From DMER64 sp049652385 (GTDB taxonomy: Bacteria > Bacteroidota > Bacteroidia > Bacteroidales > UBA932), in contig JBASDX010000009.1 of the NCBI GenBank assembly GCA_049652385.1, positions 186,001 through 250,000 of the forward strand: a stretch of 64,000 bases of DNA, in the 5' to 3' direction. The notes beneath the pieces are model-generated. The model was not told the DNA's origin. It saw only the letters and a list, made by a program, of their open reading frames with translations, and searched no databases. Positions within the stretch are counted from its first letter, which is position 1. Every line of letters begins with the position of its first letter. Shown here one piece after another: positions 52,212 to 60,390 of this stretch. The translations under genes and the position numbers were made by a program.

Positions 52212-53730
52212 GTATTTTCAGCAGTTCTTCCGCATATTGCCTGTCGCTCCACAAACGCGGCACTTTGTGCTGGCCGCCCAGTCTGTTGTTTTGGGCCAGC
52301 CACGTATAGAAACTGTTTTTCTTCATAATCACTAATTGCGGAGGGCCCATGGCACCTGTTCCCAGCCGCTTGGCGTGGTAATCCGAATTGCTTTGCATAA
52401 GCTGTTCATCCAATGTGCGCATGAAATCTTCCGTACTGCCGGGCAGTGTTTCAAATTCTATAAGCCATTGGTGCGCCCCTTTGTTGTTTTCGTCCATAAA
52501 AACGGGGGCTACCGTATATTCAGACACTGTCGCGCCTGTTTGCCGGCACGTTTGTGCCAATGCCTTTTCCGCATTTTCTATCATGAGCTCTTCTCCAAAC
52601 GTGTTGATGAAAAGTTTGGTACGTCCCGTTATGACCAATTTGTGGGGATAGAGTTGTGTGAACCTTACGGTATCTCCTATGGAATACCTCCACAATCCGG
52701 AATTGGTGGATATAACCAGCGCATACGGCGTGTCTTTGACTACCCGGTCCAAAGTCAGCAGCTCTGTATACGTACCGTTTTCTGCGTCTTCCAGGTGTTC
52801 AAGAGGTATGAATTCGTAGAAGACACCTACGTTGGGCAACAGGAACATGCCCGGGTCCAAAAGGTCCGTCTGGAACGCAAAGAAACCTTCAGAAGCGTTG
52901 TACGTTTCCATATAACGCATATTGGGCGAAGGAAAGAGTTTTTGGAAATGAACCCTGTAAGGCTCAAAATTTACGCCTCCGTGCATGAACAATTCCATAT
53001 TTGGCCACAGTTCTGACAAATTTTCTTTGCCGGAAAGGTTCAGAATCTTTCGCATCAGGAGTAGGTTCCAGGAAGGAACACCGGAAAAACTGACTACGTT
53101 TTGACGAACGGCCATGCGGCTGACAATCTCTGTTTTTGTTTCAAAATCGGGAATGAGCCCAATTCTCCGGGGAGGCGTGGTAAACAACCGGGCCGGAGCC
53201 GGGGTGTTAAGGGTAAGAAAAGCCGATAAATCACCATAGGAGCATTGCGTTTCCACGTCTTTGTCAAATTGCCGGCTGCCTCCCAAAACGAGTGATTTCC
53301 CACGGAAAAGCCGCGATTGCGGATACGTTCTTACGTAATGCGAAAGCATGGTCAGCATGCTTTTGTAATGGCATTCCTTCAGGTTTTCCATGTTCATGGG
53401 AATAAATTTTGATCGCGCGGATGAAGTGCCGCTCGACAAGGCAAACCACGTGGTGGGTTTATCACACAGTACGTTGTTTTGGCCTCGGAGCATCTTTTGG
53501 ATATACGGCTCCAGAGCGTTGTAGTCCCGTATGGGAACACGCTGCTGGAAATCACGCAGCGTACGGACTTCTTCCAAACGGTGTTCTGCTCCAAAGACTG
53601 TGTATTTACCCCGGGCTATCAGGTGCCTGAAGATACTTTCCTGGAAGGGAAACGGATCTGCAAAGGCCCGGTCCAGCTCTTTGAGGAGCGTTCTGTTGTA
53701 AAAACGGTAGGCAGTATTTATGAACGACAT
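52198..53730 (-). CDS. GH3-family (auxin-responsive GH3-like) acyl-adenylating enzyme
   Basis: 510-aa bacterial GH3-type protein. In plants GH3 enzymes couple amino acids to carboxylic acids through an acyl-adenylate; the role of bacterial homologues is unclear. ATP-binding ALSSGTSSARSKFIPMN near residue 98, SGVPSWNLLLMRK near 218, YNASEGFFAFQ near 280 and a C-terminal domain (ISTNSGLWRYSIGDTVRFT, GRTKLFINTFGEELMIENAE) match the family in order. ATG at 53730; a second ATG at 53739 would touch recO. It forms an operon rdgB-recO-GH3-LuxE. Confidence 0.9.
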   Translation of the reverse strand: MSFINTAYRFYNRTLLKELDRAFADPFPFQESIFRHLIARGKYTVFGAEHRLEEVRTLRDFQQRVPIRDYNALEPYIQKMLRGQNNVLCDKPTTWFALSSGTSSARSKFIPMNMENLKECHYKSMLTMLSHYVRTYPQSRLFRGKSLVLGGSRQFDKDVETQCSYGDLSAFLTLNTPAPARLFTTPPRRIGLIPDFETKTEIVSRMAVRQNVVSFSGVPSWNLLLMRKILNLSGKENLSELWPNMELFMHGGVNFEPYRVHFQKLFPSPNMRYMETYNASEGFFAFQTDLLDPGMFLLPNVGVFYEFIPLEHLEDAENGTYTELLTLDRVVKDTPYALVISTNSGLWRYSIGDTVRFTQLYPHKLVITGRTKLFINTFGEELMIENAEKALAQTCRQTGATVSEYTVAPVFMDENNKGAHQWLIEFETLPGSTEDFMRTLDEQLMQSNSDYHAKRLGTGAMGPPQLVIMKKNSFYTWLAQNNRLGGQHKVPRLWSDRQYAEELLKIHESI

Positions 53731-53744
53731 AGAAACCAAATATA

Positions 53745-54422
53745 TTAAAGAAACACTTGATGCAAAATATCAAGCGATCGGATTTGGGGGAGTTTTCCCA
53801 TGTGGTACTCGTAATATTTCATCATGCTTTTTAAAAAAGAGTGGCGTTGGCTTCCCGTGTACGGTAATGGCCGGTACGCATCGGGAGGACAAGATACAAT
53901 TTTTTGGAGCAGCTGTGCTTCTTCCCGGTCAAAGACCTCTGTCCCGGAACCTGCGGTATGGTCCGGCGTGATGGCGTAGCCCAGGTATTTGCATAAGGCC
54001 ACCGTAAAGTACAGGTGCCTGTCAGCAAAGGAATCTTTTGCCGAGTCCAGTTGCACGATGCTTTCTTTAAGGAAGCGGTATAATTCCCGGTTTTCTTCCG
54101 ATTCCTTAACCGTCCTGTATACCAATTCAGCCATAAAAAGTGCCATACTGCTTTTACGCACATCGGAACACAGGCTGAATAAGGGCAGCGCCTTTTTGTA
54201 TTCTTTAAGGCGGTGCAACGTGTGCTTTTGTGACACATAAGCCTGGGCATCCAACAAGCTGAGCGGGTGAAATACAGCAGCGGCTGCTTTGTTTTTTGCC
54301 GTACGTACTCCGTTGACCACAAAATCCATGCGTCCTTTCACATCGGCATAGCCGCTTACCAGCAGACTTGTTTCTCTGTAAGGTTTTGCGTTGAGGACAA
54401 TAAATTGCAAAGGCGTGATCAT
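53745..54422 (-). CDS. recO: DNA repair protein RecO
   Basis: 225-aa recombination mediator that loads RecA on SSB-coated DNA. N-terminal OB-fold start FIVLNAKPYRETSLLVSGYAD, helical middle (ALFMAELVYRTVKES), and the alpha/beta C-terminal part. No Cys4 zinc finger is seen, as in other Bacteroidota RecO. Sequence conservation in this family is low, so identity rests on overall pattern and length. Overlaps rdgB by 4 nt (ATGA). Confidence 0.9.
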   Translation of the reverse strand: MITPLQFIVLNAKPYRETSLLVSGYADVKGRMDFVVNGVRTAKNKAAAAVFHPLSLLDAQAYVSQKHTLHRLKEYKKALPLFSLCSDVRKSSMALFMAELVYRTVKESEENRELYRFLKESIVQLDSAKDSFADRHLYFTVALCKYLGYAITPDHTAGSGTEVFDREEAQLLQKIVSCPPDAYRPLPYTGSQRHSFLKSMMKYYEYHMGKLPQIRSLDILHQVFL

Positions 54423-54988
54423 GGCAGTATCAGGGACATTTTTTCCAACGCCCTTTTTCTGTGGGAAATGGCGTTTTTTGCTTCTTCCGTCATCTGGGCA
54501 AACGTAATGTCGTAGCCATTGGGGATAAAGACGGGATCGTAACCGAAGCCTCGGTCCCCTCGGGGCTCTCCGGTTATAAGGCCTTCCACCACGCCTTCAA
54601 ACAAAGCCGGCATTCCTTGTTGTATAAAAGCTATGACACAACGGAACCGGGCTGTTCTTACCGGACTGTCTTTTAAAGCGTGCAGCAGCTTTTCCACATT
54701 TTTCCTGTCGTTTCCGTTTGCTCCTGCATACCGGGCAGAGTATACGCCGGGCGCTCCGTTTAATGCATCTACTTCCAAACCCGAATCGTCTGCAAAACAG
54801 GGGATGTGGAATTTTTCCCAAAGAAAAAATGCTTTTTGCAAAGCGTTATCTTCAAACGTCAGGCCCGTTTCCGGGATATCGCCTTCAAAACCCAAAGAAG
54901 ACGGCATAATTATTGAAACAGACGGACCCAGAATGGTTTGCACCTCCCGGTATTTGTGCAGGTTGGCAGTGGCAAACAGTAATTCCAT
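54419..54988 (-). CDS. rdgB: dITP/XTP pyrophosphatase (RdgB/HAM1 family)
   Basis: 189-aa nucleotide-pool cleaner hydrolysing non-canonical purine nucleotides. MELLFATANLHKYREV at the start carries the substrate-binding T/SxNxxK motif; FADDSGLEVDAL near residue 67 holds the catalytic Asp; RGFGYDPVF near 150 and ISHRKRAL near 174 complete the site. ATG at 54988 follows the -7 box by 3 nt. First gene of the rdgB-recO-GH3-LuxE unit. Confidence 0.96.
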   Translation of the reverse strand: MELLFATANLHKYREVQTILGPSVSIIMPSSLGFEGDIPETGLTFEDNALQKAFFLWEKFHIPCFADDSGLEVDALNGAPGVYSARYAGANGNDRKNVEKLLHALKDSPVRTARFRCVIAFIQQGMPALFEGVVEGLITGEPRGDRGFGYDPVFIPNGYDITFAQMTEEAKNAISHRKRALEKMSLILP

Positions 54989-54991
54989 ACA

Positions 54992-54999
54992 CAAAGATA
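54992..54999 (-). promoter_or_regulatory. -7 promoter box for rdgB-recO-GH3-luxE
   Basis: Minus-strand TATCTTTG (TAnnTTTG), 3 nt before the rdgB ATG. Back-to-back with the ctpA box, 13 nt apart. Confidence 0.5.
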
Positions 55000-55012
55000 T
55001 GAAGATTTGTAG

Positions 55013-55020
55013 TACATTTG
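55013..55020 (+). promoter_or_regulatory. -7 promoter box for ctpA
   Basis: TACATTTG, exact consensus match, 20 nt before the ctpA ATG at 55041. Confidence 0.6.
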
Positions 55021-55040
55021 TTTTCTTAGACCGTTGTATA

Positions 55041-56600
55041 ATGAAACTTAAAACGCTCCTTTTGGCTCTGCTGATGCCTTTGTTGCTTCAGGCACAAAGT
55101 GCAGATTTTAAGACTTCCAAAAGTCTGGATATTTTTCATTCCGTATTGAGGGAAGTGTCTCTGCACTATGTAGATTCTGTGGCTTTGGATAAATTGGTAT
55201 ACACAGCGCTGGAAGCCATGCTTTCTTCTATGGATCCGTATACGGAATTTATTCCGGAAGAAGATAATGAATCTATTGAAATGATGACTACCGGCAGTTA
55301 CGGAGGCATAGGAGCTCTTATTAAAAAACGTCCCGGAGAAGGCGTCTTGATTTCGGAGCCTTATGCCGATTCGCCGGCTGTGAGAGCCGGATTGGTTGCC
55401 GGTGATACCATATTGGAAATAGACGGGCAGCCGGTTTTTGATCTGGAAGCGGATGCATGCAGTTCGCGTATGAAAGGTGTCCCGGGGACACGTGTTACGT
55501 TTCTGGTTAAAAAATTATTGAGCGGAGATACCGTTACCGTAGATGTTACCCGGGAAAAAGTGCATATATCCGACATCGGCCTGGCCTGCATGCTGCAAGA
55601 TACCATAGCGTACATCAGGGTTACCGGGTTCACGCAAGGAGGAGCTGCAGATTTTCGCAGAACGTTGAAGACTTTGAAAAAGAACCATCCGGTAAAAGGC
55701 ATAGTCTTGGATTTGAGGGGTAACGGAGGCGGCTTGATGGATGAGGCCATAAAACTGCTCGCCGTGTTTTTACCGCGCAATACCATGGTAGTATCTGCCC
55801 GTGGGCGTTTTCAGCAATTCGATGTGGAGTACCGTACCAAGGAGGAACCACTGGATACGGAAACGCCGCTTGTGGTTTTGGTAAATAATGCGACGGCTTC
55901 TTCTTCTGAAATTGTGGCCGGTGCCCTGCAAGATTTAAAAAGGGGTTTGATTGTAGGCGAAAGGACCTTTGGAAAAGGGCTGGTACAAACCATCCGCCCT
56001 TTGAGTTACAACGCAAACCTTAAAATTACCACATCCCGGTACTACATTCCCAGCGGACGTTCCGTACAATCGCTGAATTATTCGAAAAGAAACGGTGACG
56101 GGACGCCGGAACGCGACCAAAACGGGGGCATTGCACCCGATGTGCCGATTGAAGCACCCACGTACAGCCGTATTTCCATGGAATTGGCGGCCCGTGACTA
56201 TTTTCATGAGTATTCGCTGGATTATTACACACGTCACAGGACCGTTGCACCGCCGGAAATCTTTTCTTTGACGGATCAGGAATATGAGGACTTTGTAAAA
56301 ATAACGGCAGCTAAAGATTTTGATGACAGGAGTGCTACGGAAATCTTTTTGCAAACTTTCAGTCGCACAGCCCGGGCAGAAGGTTACGATAAACTGCTGG
56401 AAAAAGAAATAGAGGCTTTGGAAAAACTGCTGGTTATGGACAAAGAGACGGATTTATTCCATTACAAAGAAGAAATAAAACCCTTGTTGGAAGAAGAAAT
56501 CAGCTGCAGGTATTATTATCAGGAAGGAAGGCTCAGAAGTATGATCAGAGACGACGTTCAGTTAAAAAAGGCGCTGGATGTCTTGAAGGTAGAGAAATAA
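55041..56600 (+). CDS. S41 family C-terminal processing peptidase (CtpA-like)
   Basis: 519-aa exported serine protease. The ATG at 55041 gives a signal peptide (KLKTLLLALLMPLLLQAQS); the long upstream extension to 54633 is antisense to rdgB and was rejected. Helical N-terminal part, PDZ domain (about 95-175, ADSPAVRAGLVAGDTILEID), then the S41 core: IVLDLRGNGGGLMDEA, catalytic Ser in NNATASSSEIVAGAL near residue 287 and Lys in GERTFGKGLVQ near 312. A C-terminal helical extension of about 150 residues is usual in Bacteroidota CtpA proteins. A bactofilin gene follows after 36 nt. Confidence 0.95.
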   Translation: MKLKTLLLALLMPLLLQAQSADFKTSKSLDIFHSVLREVSLHYVDSVALDKLVYTALEAMLSSMDPYTEFIPEEDNESIEMMTTGSYGGIGALIKKRPGEGVLISEPYADSPAVRAGLVAGDTILEIDGQPVFDLEADACSSRMKGVPGTRVTFLVKKLLSGDTVTVDVTREKVHISDIGLACMLQDTIAYIRVTGFTQGGAADFRRTLKTLKKNHPVKGIVLDLRGNGGGLMDEAIKLLAVFLPRNTMVVSARGRFQQFDVEYRTKEEPLDTETPLVVLVNNATASSSEIVAGALQDLKRGLIVGERTFGKGLVQTIRPLSYNANLKITTSRYYIPSGRSVQSLNYSKRNGDGTPERDQNGGIAPDVPIEAPTYSRISMELAARDYFHEYSLDYYTRHRTVAPPEIFSLTDQEYEDFVKITAAKDFDDRSATEIFLQTFSRTARAEGYDKLLEKEIEALEKLLVMDKETDLFHYKEEIKPLLEEEISCRYYYQEGRLRSMIRDDVQLKKALDVLKVEK

Positions 56601-56605
56601 AACAG

Positions 56606-56613
56606 TATATTTG
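56606..56613 (+). promoter_or_regulatory. -7 promoter box for the bactofilin gene
   Basis: TATATTTG, exact consensus match, directly after the ctpA stop and 23 nt before the ATG at 56637; the gene may have its own promoter as well as readthrough from ctpA. Confidence 0.5.
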
Positions 56614-56636
56614 TTTTTGAATTAATACATACAAAT

Positions 56637-57086
56637 ATGGCTTTAGACAGAGACAGCAAAGACACCGGTTTGGCACAAGCCAATCAGGTTACTCGTATTA
56701 GCAACGATACAAAAATAACGGGGACCATCATTACGCAGCATGACATACGTATTGACGGATATTTGGAAGGCAAAATCAAAACAGAAGGTAAGCTGGTTAT
56801 TGGAGAAACCGGTAAGTGTAAAGGAGAGGTGGAGTGCAATAGCGTAGATATAAGCGGTAGTTTCGACGGCGTTCTAAAGTCTGCAGAATTGGCGTCATTA
56901 AGGGAAAAATGTGTTTTTACGGGTGAAATTCACGCAGATCAGCTTTCCATAGAGCCTACGGTACGCATAAGCGGGAAGCTTATTTCTCCGGAATTGTCAA
57001 AAAAAGGAGATAAAGAGCCGGTAGTCTCCACAACTCCCTATACTCCCGTTTCCATAAAAGGGACGGAGCCCAAAAAAGACTCATAA
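56637..57086 (+). CDS. Bactofilin family cytoskeletal protein
   Basis: 149-aa polymer-forming protein. The central DUF583 beta-helix spans about residues 25-120 with ITQHDIRIDGYLEGKIKTEG and repeated G-x-(V/I/L) strands (KLVIGETGKCKGEVECNSVD, ISGSFDGVLKSAEL, VRISGKL); short disordered tails lie on both sides, the C-terminal one Lys/Thr/Pro-rich. Bactofilins scaffold cell-shape and peptidoglycan enzymes; proximity to a CtpA-type protease fits an envelope role. Its stop overlaps the MATE gene by 6 nt. Confidence 0.94.
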   Translation: MALDRDSKDTGLAQANQVTRISNDTKITGTIITQHDIRIDGYLEGKIKTEGKLVIGETGKCKGEVECNSVDISGSFDGVLKSAELASLREKCVFTGEIHADQLSIEPTVRISGKLISPELSKKGDKEPVVSTTPYTPVSIKGTEPKKDS

Positions 57087-58382
57087 GCGGTAAACGTGCT
57101 TTCGGGCCATGATGCTTTGAGCTGCAGACCGTACCATCAAATGAGCTGCATAAGCTATCCATAGTGCCTGGATACCCAGGTATTTTTCAAAGATTACGTA
57201 AGCAAGATAAAACGCTGCCACAGAAAAGAGCATGGCATTGCGCATGGCTTTACCTGCTGTGGCTCCGATAAAAATCCCATCCCACATAAACGCAATACAG
57301 GAAAGTAAGGGCATGCTGTACAACCACGGTAAAAAAGGCTGAGCCGCCTGAATGACATCGGGGACAGAAGTCATGAGTCTGAGCAGCCATTGGTCTCCTG
57401 CCACATAAAACAAGGTAGAAGCAACACCCACACCCGCACTCCATAGAAAAAGAAGTTTTATGGAACTCATGAGTGCAGGTTTGTCTTTTGCTCCGATGAA
57501 CTTCCCGACAAGCGCTTCTCCCGCATATGCAAAACCATCAACAAAATAAGCAAACAACAACAGCAACTTCATCATGATGGTAGCTACGGCCAACAAGATA
57601 TCTCCGTATTTGGCTGCCAGGAAGGTAAACCCCGTATAGATCAGCAACATGCAAACGGAGCGGATAAACAGGTTTCCGCTTAAATTAAAGAAACGTCCCC
57701 AGCCCTCTTTTTGAAATACGGCAGAATCTTTGACGTACTGGTACATAGGACGGTAGTATATCAGGAGCAACACCAACCCGCACAAGATGCCAATGTATTG
57801 AGCCAATACGGTTCCCAATGCAATCCCACGAATTCCCATCCCTTGTGGAAAAGCCAGGAAAATGCTTAGTCCCACATTAGAGACGTTTATGATAATGTCC
57901 ATGACCATGGAGGCCACGGTATTTTGCATCCCTATAAACCATCCCCGGAAAACGAACAAAGCCAGGACAGCCGGAGCAGCCCAGATTCTGATGAAGAAAT
58001 ACTGACGGGCCATAGCTTCCACTTCAGGTGATGATGGAGAAAGCCACAGGACCAGGTTGGCAAAAGGCCATTGGATAAGGATGAGCAAAAGAGAAAACCC
58101 CAAAGCTACCAAAAGCCCCTGTAGTCCCGTTTTGACCATGTCCGGGTGGTCTTTCCTTCCAAAGGCCTGCGCTGTAAGGCCTGCTGTACCGATTCTTAAA
58201 AAACCAAAATTCCAGTACATAAGGTCAAACAGCGTAGAACCAATGGCAATACCACCTATAGCCGTAGCCGATCCCAAACGTCCCGCTATGGCCGTATCTG
58301 CCATGCCTACAAGAGGAATGGTAATGCCGGCCAGCATACTGGGAATAGCCAGCTCTAAAATTTGTCGGTTGATGTTTTTCAT
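57081..58382 (-). CDS. MATE family efflux transporter
   Basis: 433-aa polytopic transporter with about twelve membrane segments in two related halves, DinF/NorM-like. Marks: ILELAIPSMLAGITIPLVGM at the N-terminus, DTAIAGRLGSATAIGGIAIG, FGFLRIGTAGLTAQAFG, RGWFIGMQNT and the second-half start near residue 235. Probably an Na+- or H+-coupled exporter; substrate not predictable. It follows rsgA by 4 nt. Confidence 0.93.
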   Translation of the reverse strand: MKNINRQILELAIPSMLAGITIPLVGMADTAIAGRLGSATAIGGIAIGSTLFDLMYWNFGFLRIGTAGLTAQAFGRKDHPDMVKTGLQGLLVALGFSLLLILIQWPFANLVLWLSPSSPEVEAMARQYFFIRIWAAPAVLALFVFRGWFIGMQNTVASMVMDIIINVSNVGLSIFLAFPQGMGIRGIALGTVLAQYIGILCGLVLLLIYYRPMYQYVKDSAVFQKEGWGRFFNLSGNLFIRSVCMLLIYTGFTFLAAKYGDILLAVATIMMKLLLLFAYFVDGFAYAGEALVGKFIGAKDKPALMSSIKLLFLWSAGVGVASTLFYVAGDQWLLRLMTSVPDVIQAAQPFLPWLYSMPLLSCIAFMWDGIFIGATAGKAMRNAMLFSVAAFYLAYVIFEKYLGIQALWIAYAAHLMVRSAAQSIMARKHVYRL

Positions 58383-58386
58383 GGTT

Positions 58387-59355
58387 TCAGGTACGATACT
58401 TGCCTCCTTCCGGGTCTTCCAAAAGTTTCAGGTAATTATGGTAACGCTCCGCCGCTATGGAGCCCTTTTCCACGGCTTCTTTTACGGCACAACCCGGTTC
58501 CTCCGCATGCAGGCAGCTGTTGTAGAAACAATATTTTGCCTGTTTGAAAATTTCCGGAAAATAATGCGATATTTCTTCTCTTGTCATATCTATCAGTCCA
58601 AAACCTTTAATACCGGGGCTGTCAATCACAAACCCTCCGGTCCGCAGCGGATGCATTTCATAAAAAGTCGTGGTGTGCTTGCCGGTTAAGTGGGCTTTGG
58701 AAATAGGCGCGGTCTTCAGACGCAGGGAGGGATCCAGCGTGTTGACCAACGTAGATTTCCCTACTCCCGATATGCCTGACACCAGAGACACGTTGTCTTT
58801 CAGTTTTTCCGCCAAAGGCGCCATGCCGGCTCCCGTTCTGGCAGATACCTCCAGTATTTCGTAACCGGCTTTCGTATAGATATCTTTTACCTGTTCTGCC
58901 AATATATTGTACCCTTCTGCCCAGTCCAGTTCGTCTGTTTTATTCAAGACAATGGTGGCCGGAACGCTGTATGCCTGGCAGGTAATCAGAAACCTGTCAA
59001 TAAACTGGGTGGGTGTTTGCGGTTCTGTGGCACTCAATATGATGTACGCCCTGTCTAAATTGGCTGCAATCACGTGTGCTTGTCTTGATAAATTGGCCGC
59101 TTTACGTATCAGATAATTTTTTCTGGGGGTAATGTCTGTAATGACAGCTTTTCTTTGCTTGCCCCGTTCACCCGGTTGCCAATGGCCGCTTACCTTGTCG
59201 CCTACGGTTACGGGGTTTGTAAGCTTGCTGCCTGCAAGACGGAGCTTACCGCTTAAGATGGCGGTAAAAGGCTTCCATTCGGGCAGAAAGGTAAGCCGGT
59301 AAAGAGCTCCCGCCTGTTTTACAACCGTAGCGTTTTCAAAAGTTTGCCGTTCCAT
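58387..59355 (-). CDS. rsgA: Ribosome small subunit-dependent GTPase A
   Basis: 322-aa circularly permuted GTPase for late 30S maturation. N-terminal OB-fold (about 15-75), G4 NKTDE near residue 138, G1 GISGVGKSTLVNTL near 193, G2/G3 GKHTTTFYEMH and DSPGIKGFG, then the C-terminal zinc motif with Cys and His in CFYNSCLHAEEPGCAV near 285. All nucleotide- and zinc-binding residues look intact. A -7 box lies 20 nt upstream. Confidence 0.97.
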   Translation of the reverse strand: MERQTFENATVVKQAGALYRLTFLPEWKPFTAILSGKLRLAGSKLTNPVTVGDKVSGHWQPGERGKQRKAVITDITPRKNYLIRKAANLSRQAHVIAANLDRAYIILSATEPQTPTQFIDRFLITCQAYSVPATIVLNKTDELDWAEGYNILAEQVKDIYTKAGYEILEVSARTGAGMAPLAEKLKDNVSLVSGISGVGKSTLVNTLDPSLRLKTAPISKAHLTGKHTTTFYEMHPLRTGGFVIDSPGIKGFGLIDMTREEISHYFPEIFKQAKYCFYNSCLHAEEPGCAVKEAVEKGSIAAERYHNYLKLLEDPEGGKYRT

Positions 59356-59375
59356 GGTTTTTTCAGGTAAGTGGA

Positions 59376-59383
59376 CAAAGGTA
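59376..59383 (-). promoter_or_regulatory. -7 promoter box for rsgA-MATE
   Basis: Minus-strand TACCTTTG, exact match, forming a perfect 9-nt inverted repeat (CAAAGGTAC / GTACCTTTG) with the opposing box at 59404. Confidence 0.55.
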
Positions 59384-59403
59384 CAAAAATGTTGAAAAAA
59401 GAG

Positions 59404-59411
59404 TACCTTTG
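59404..59411 (+). promoter_or_regulatory. -7 promoter box for the polyprenyl synthase operon
   Basis: TACCTTTG, exact match, only 3 nt before the ATG at 59415; predicts a leaderless mRNA. Confidence 0.55.
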
Positions 59412-59414
59412 CAT

Positions 59415-60386
59415 ATGTTCACAGTTAATGAAATTCAAGGTTTTGTAAATCAAGGAATTCAAAACCTCATAGCGAATTATTCAGAAAACAAACTCCACCA
59501 ACCGGTGGAATACGCCTTGTCCGGAGGCGGCAAAAGACTGCGTCCTATTCTATGCCTGATGACATACAACGTCTTCTCCGATACGCTGCCCACGTCTGTA
59601 TTGCACCCTGCCCTGGGACTGGAAGTATACCATAATTTTACGTTGGTGCACGACGATGTGATGGATCGTTCCGAATGGAGAAGAAGTCGGCCTACCGTGC
59701 ATAAGAAATGGGATGTCAACACGGCCATTTTAGCCGGAGACGCTATGTACGTACTGGCGTATAAATACATGGCTCAATGCCCGCCACAAGTACTTGTACG
59801 TGTGATTGAGGCTTTTAACAAGGCGGCTGATTGGGTATGCGAAGGACAACAAATGGACATGCATTACGAAAAACAGTCCTTTGTAACAGAGGCCGACTAT
59901 ATAGATATGATTTCTCGTAAAACAGGAGCGCTGCTGGCTTTTTCATTCCAATTGGGAGGGTTGTGTGCCGGAGCATCGGACAGTGTGGTACAGCATCTTT
60001 ACAAAACCGGGATGGCATTGGGCATAGCCTTTCAAATCAGGGATGATTATTTAGACGTGTTCGGCCGCACAGAAGTGCTGGGTAAAAATACCGGATCTGA
60101 TATAGAGAACAACAAGAAAACGTGGTTATTAAATTATGCTACCCATCACGCCCAAGGAAAGGATAAGGCAATATTGAACCAATTGCTAAGTGCAGAAAAC
60201 ACACCGGAAAGAACGGCGTGCATCACAACCCTGTTTGAAACCATGGGTGTTAAAGAAAAGGCAGAAGAACGCATAGCCGCATATATGGAAGAAGCCCTTG
60301 CCGGTTTGGACCATCCCGACATTCCCCGGCCAAGGATAGCCGCATTGGCGGAATTTATGCAACAACTGTCTGTAAGGGAGAAATAA
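59415..60386 (+). CDS. Polyprenyl (farnesyl/geranylgeranyl-type) diphosphate synthase
   Basis: 323-aa trans-prenyltransferase condensing isopentenyl diphosphate units. First Asp-rich motif LVHDDVMDRSEWRRSRPTVH near residue 78-95, second IRDDYLDVFG near 210, GGKRLRP near 37; no insertion in FARM (DDxxD spacing), so a short-chain type-I/III-like synthase. Chain length is not certain. The start at ATG 59415 is preferred over TTG 59409 inside the promoter box. Downstream DUF4254, GT9 and U32 genes overlap or nearly so. Confidence 0.93.
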   Translation: MFTVNEIQGFVNQGIQNLIANYSENKLHQPVEYALSGGGKRLRPILCLMTYNVFSDTLPTSVLHPALGLEVYHNFTLVHDDVMDRSEWRRSRPTVHKKWDVNTAILAGDAMYVLAYKYMAQCPPQVLVRVIEAFNKAADWVCEGQQMDMHYEKQSFVTEADYIDMISRKTGALLAFSFQLGGLCAGASDSVVQHLYKTGMALGIAFQIRDDYLDVFGRTEVLGKNTGSDIENNKKTWLLNYATHHAQGKDKAILNQLLSAENTPERTACITTLFETMGVKEKAEERIAAYMEEALAGLDHPDIPRPRIAALAEFMQQLSVREK

Positions 60387-60390
60387 GAGT

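Noticed and set aside
54633..55040. Upstream extension of ctpA
   Set aside because: Antisense to rdgB and upstream of a good -7 box; the signal peptide starts at 55041.
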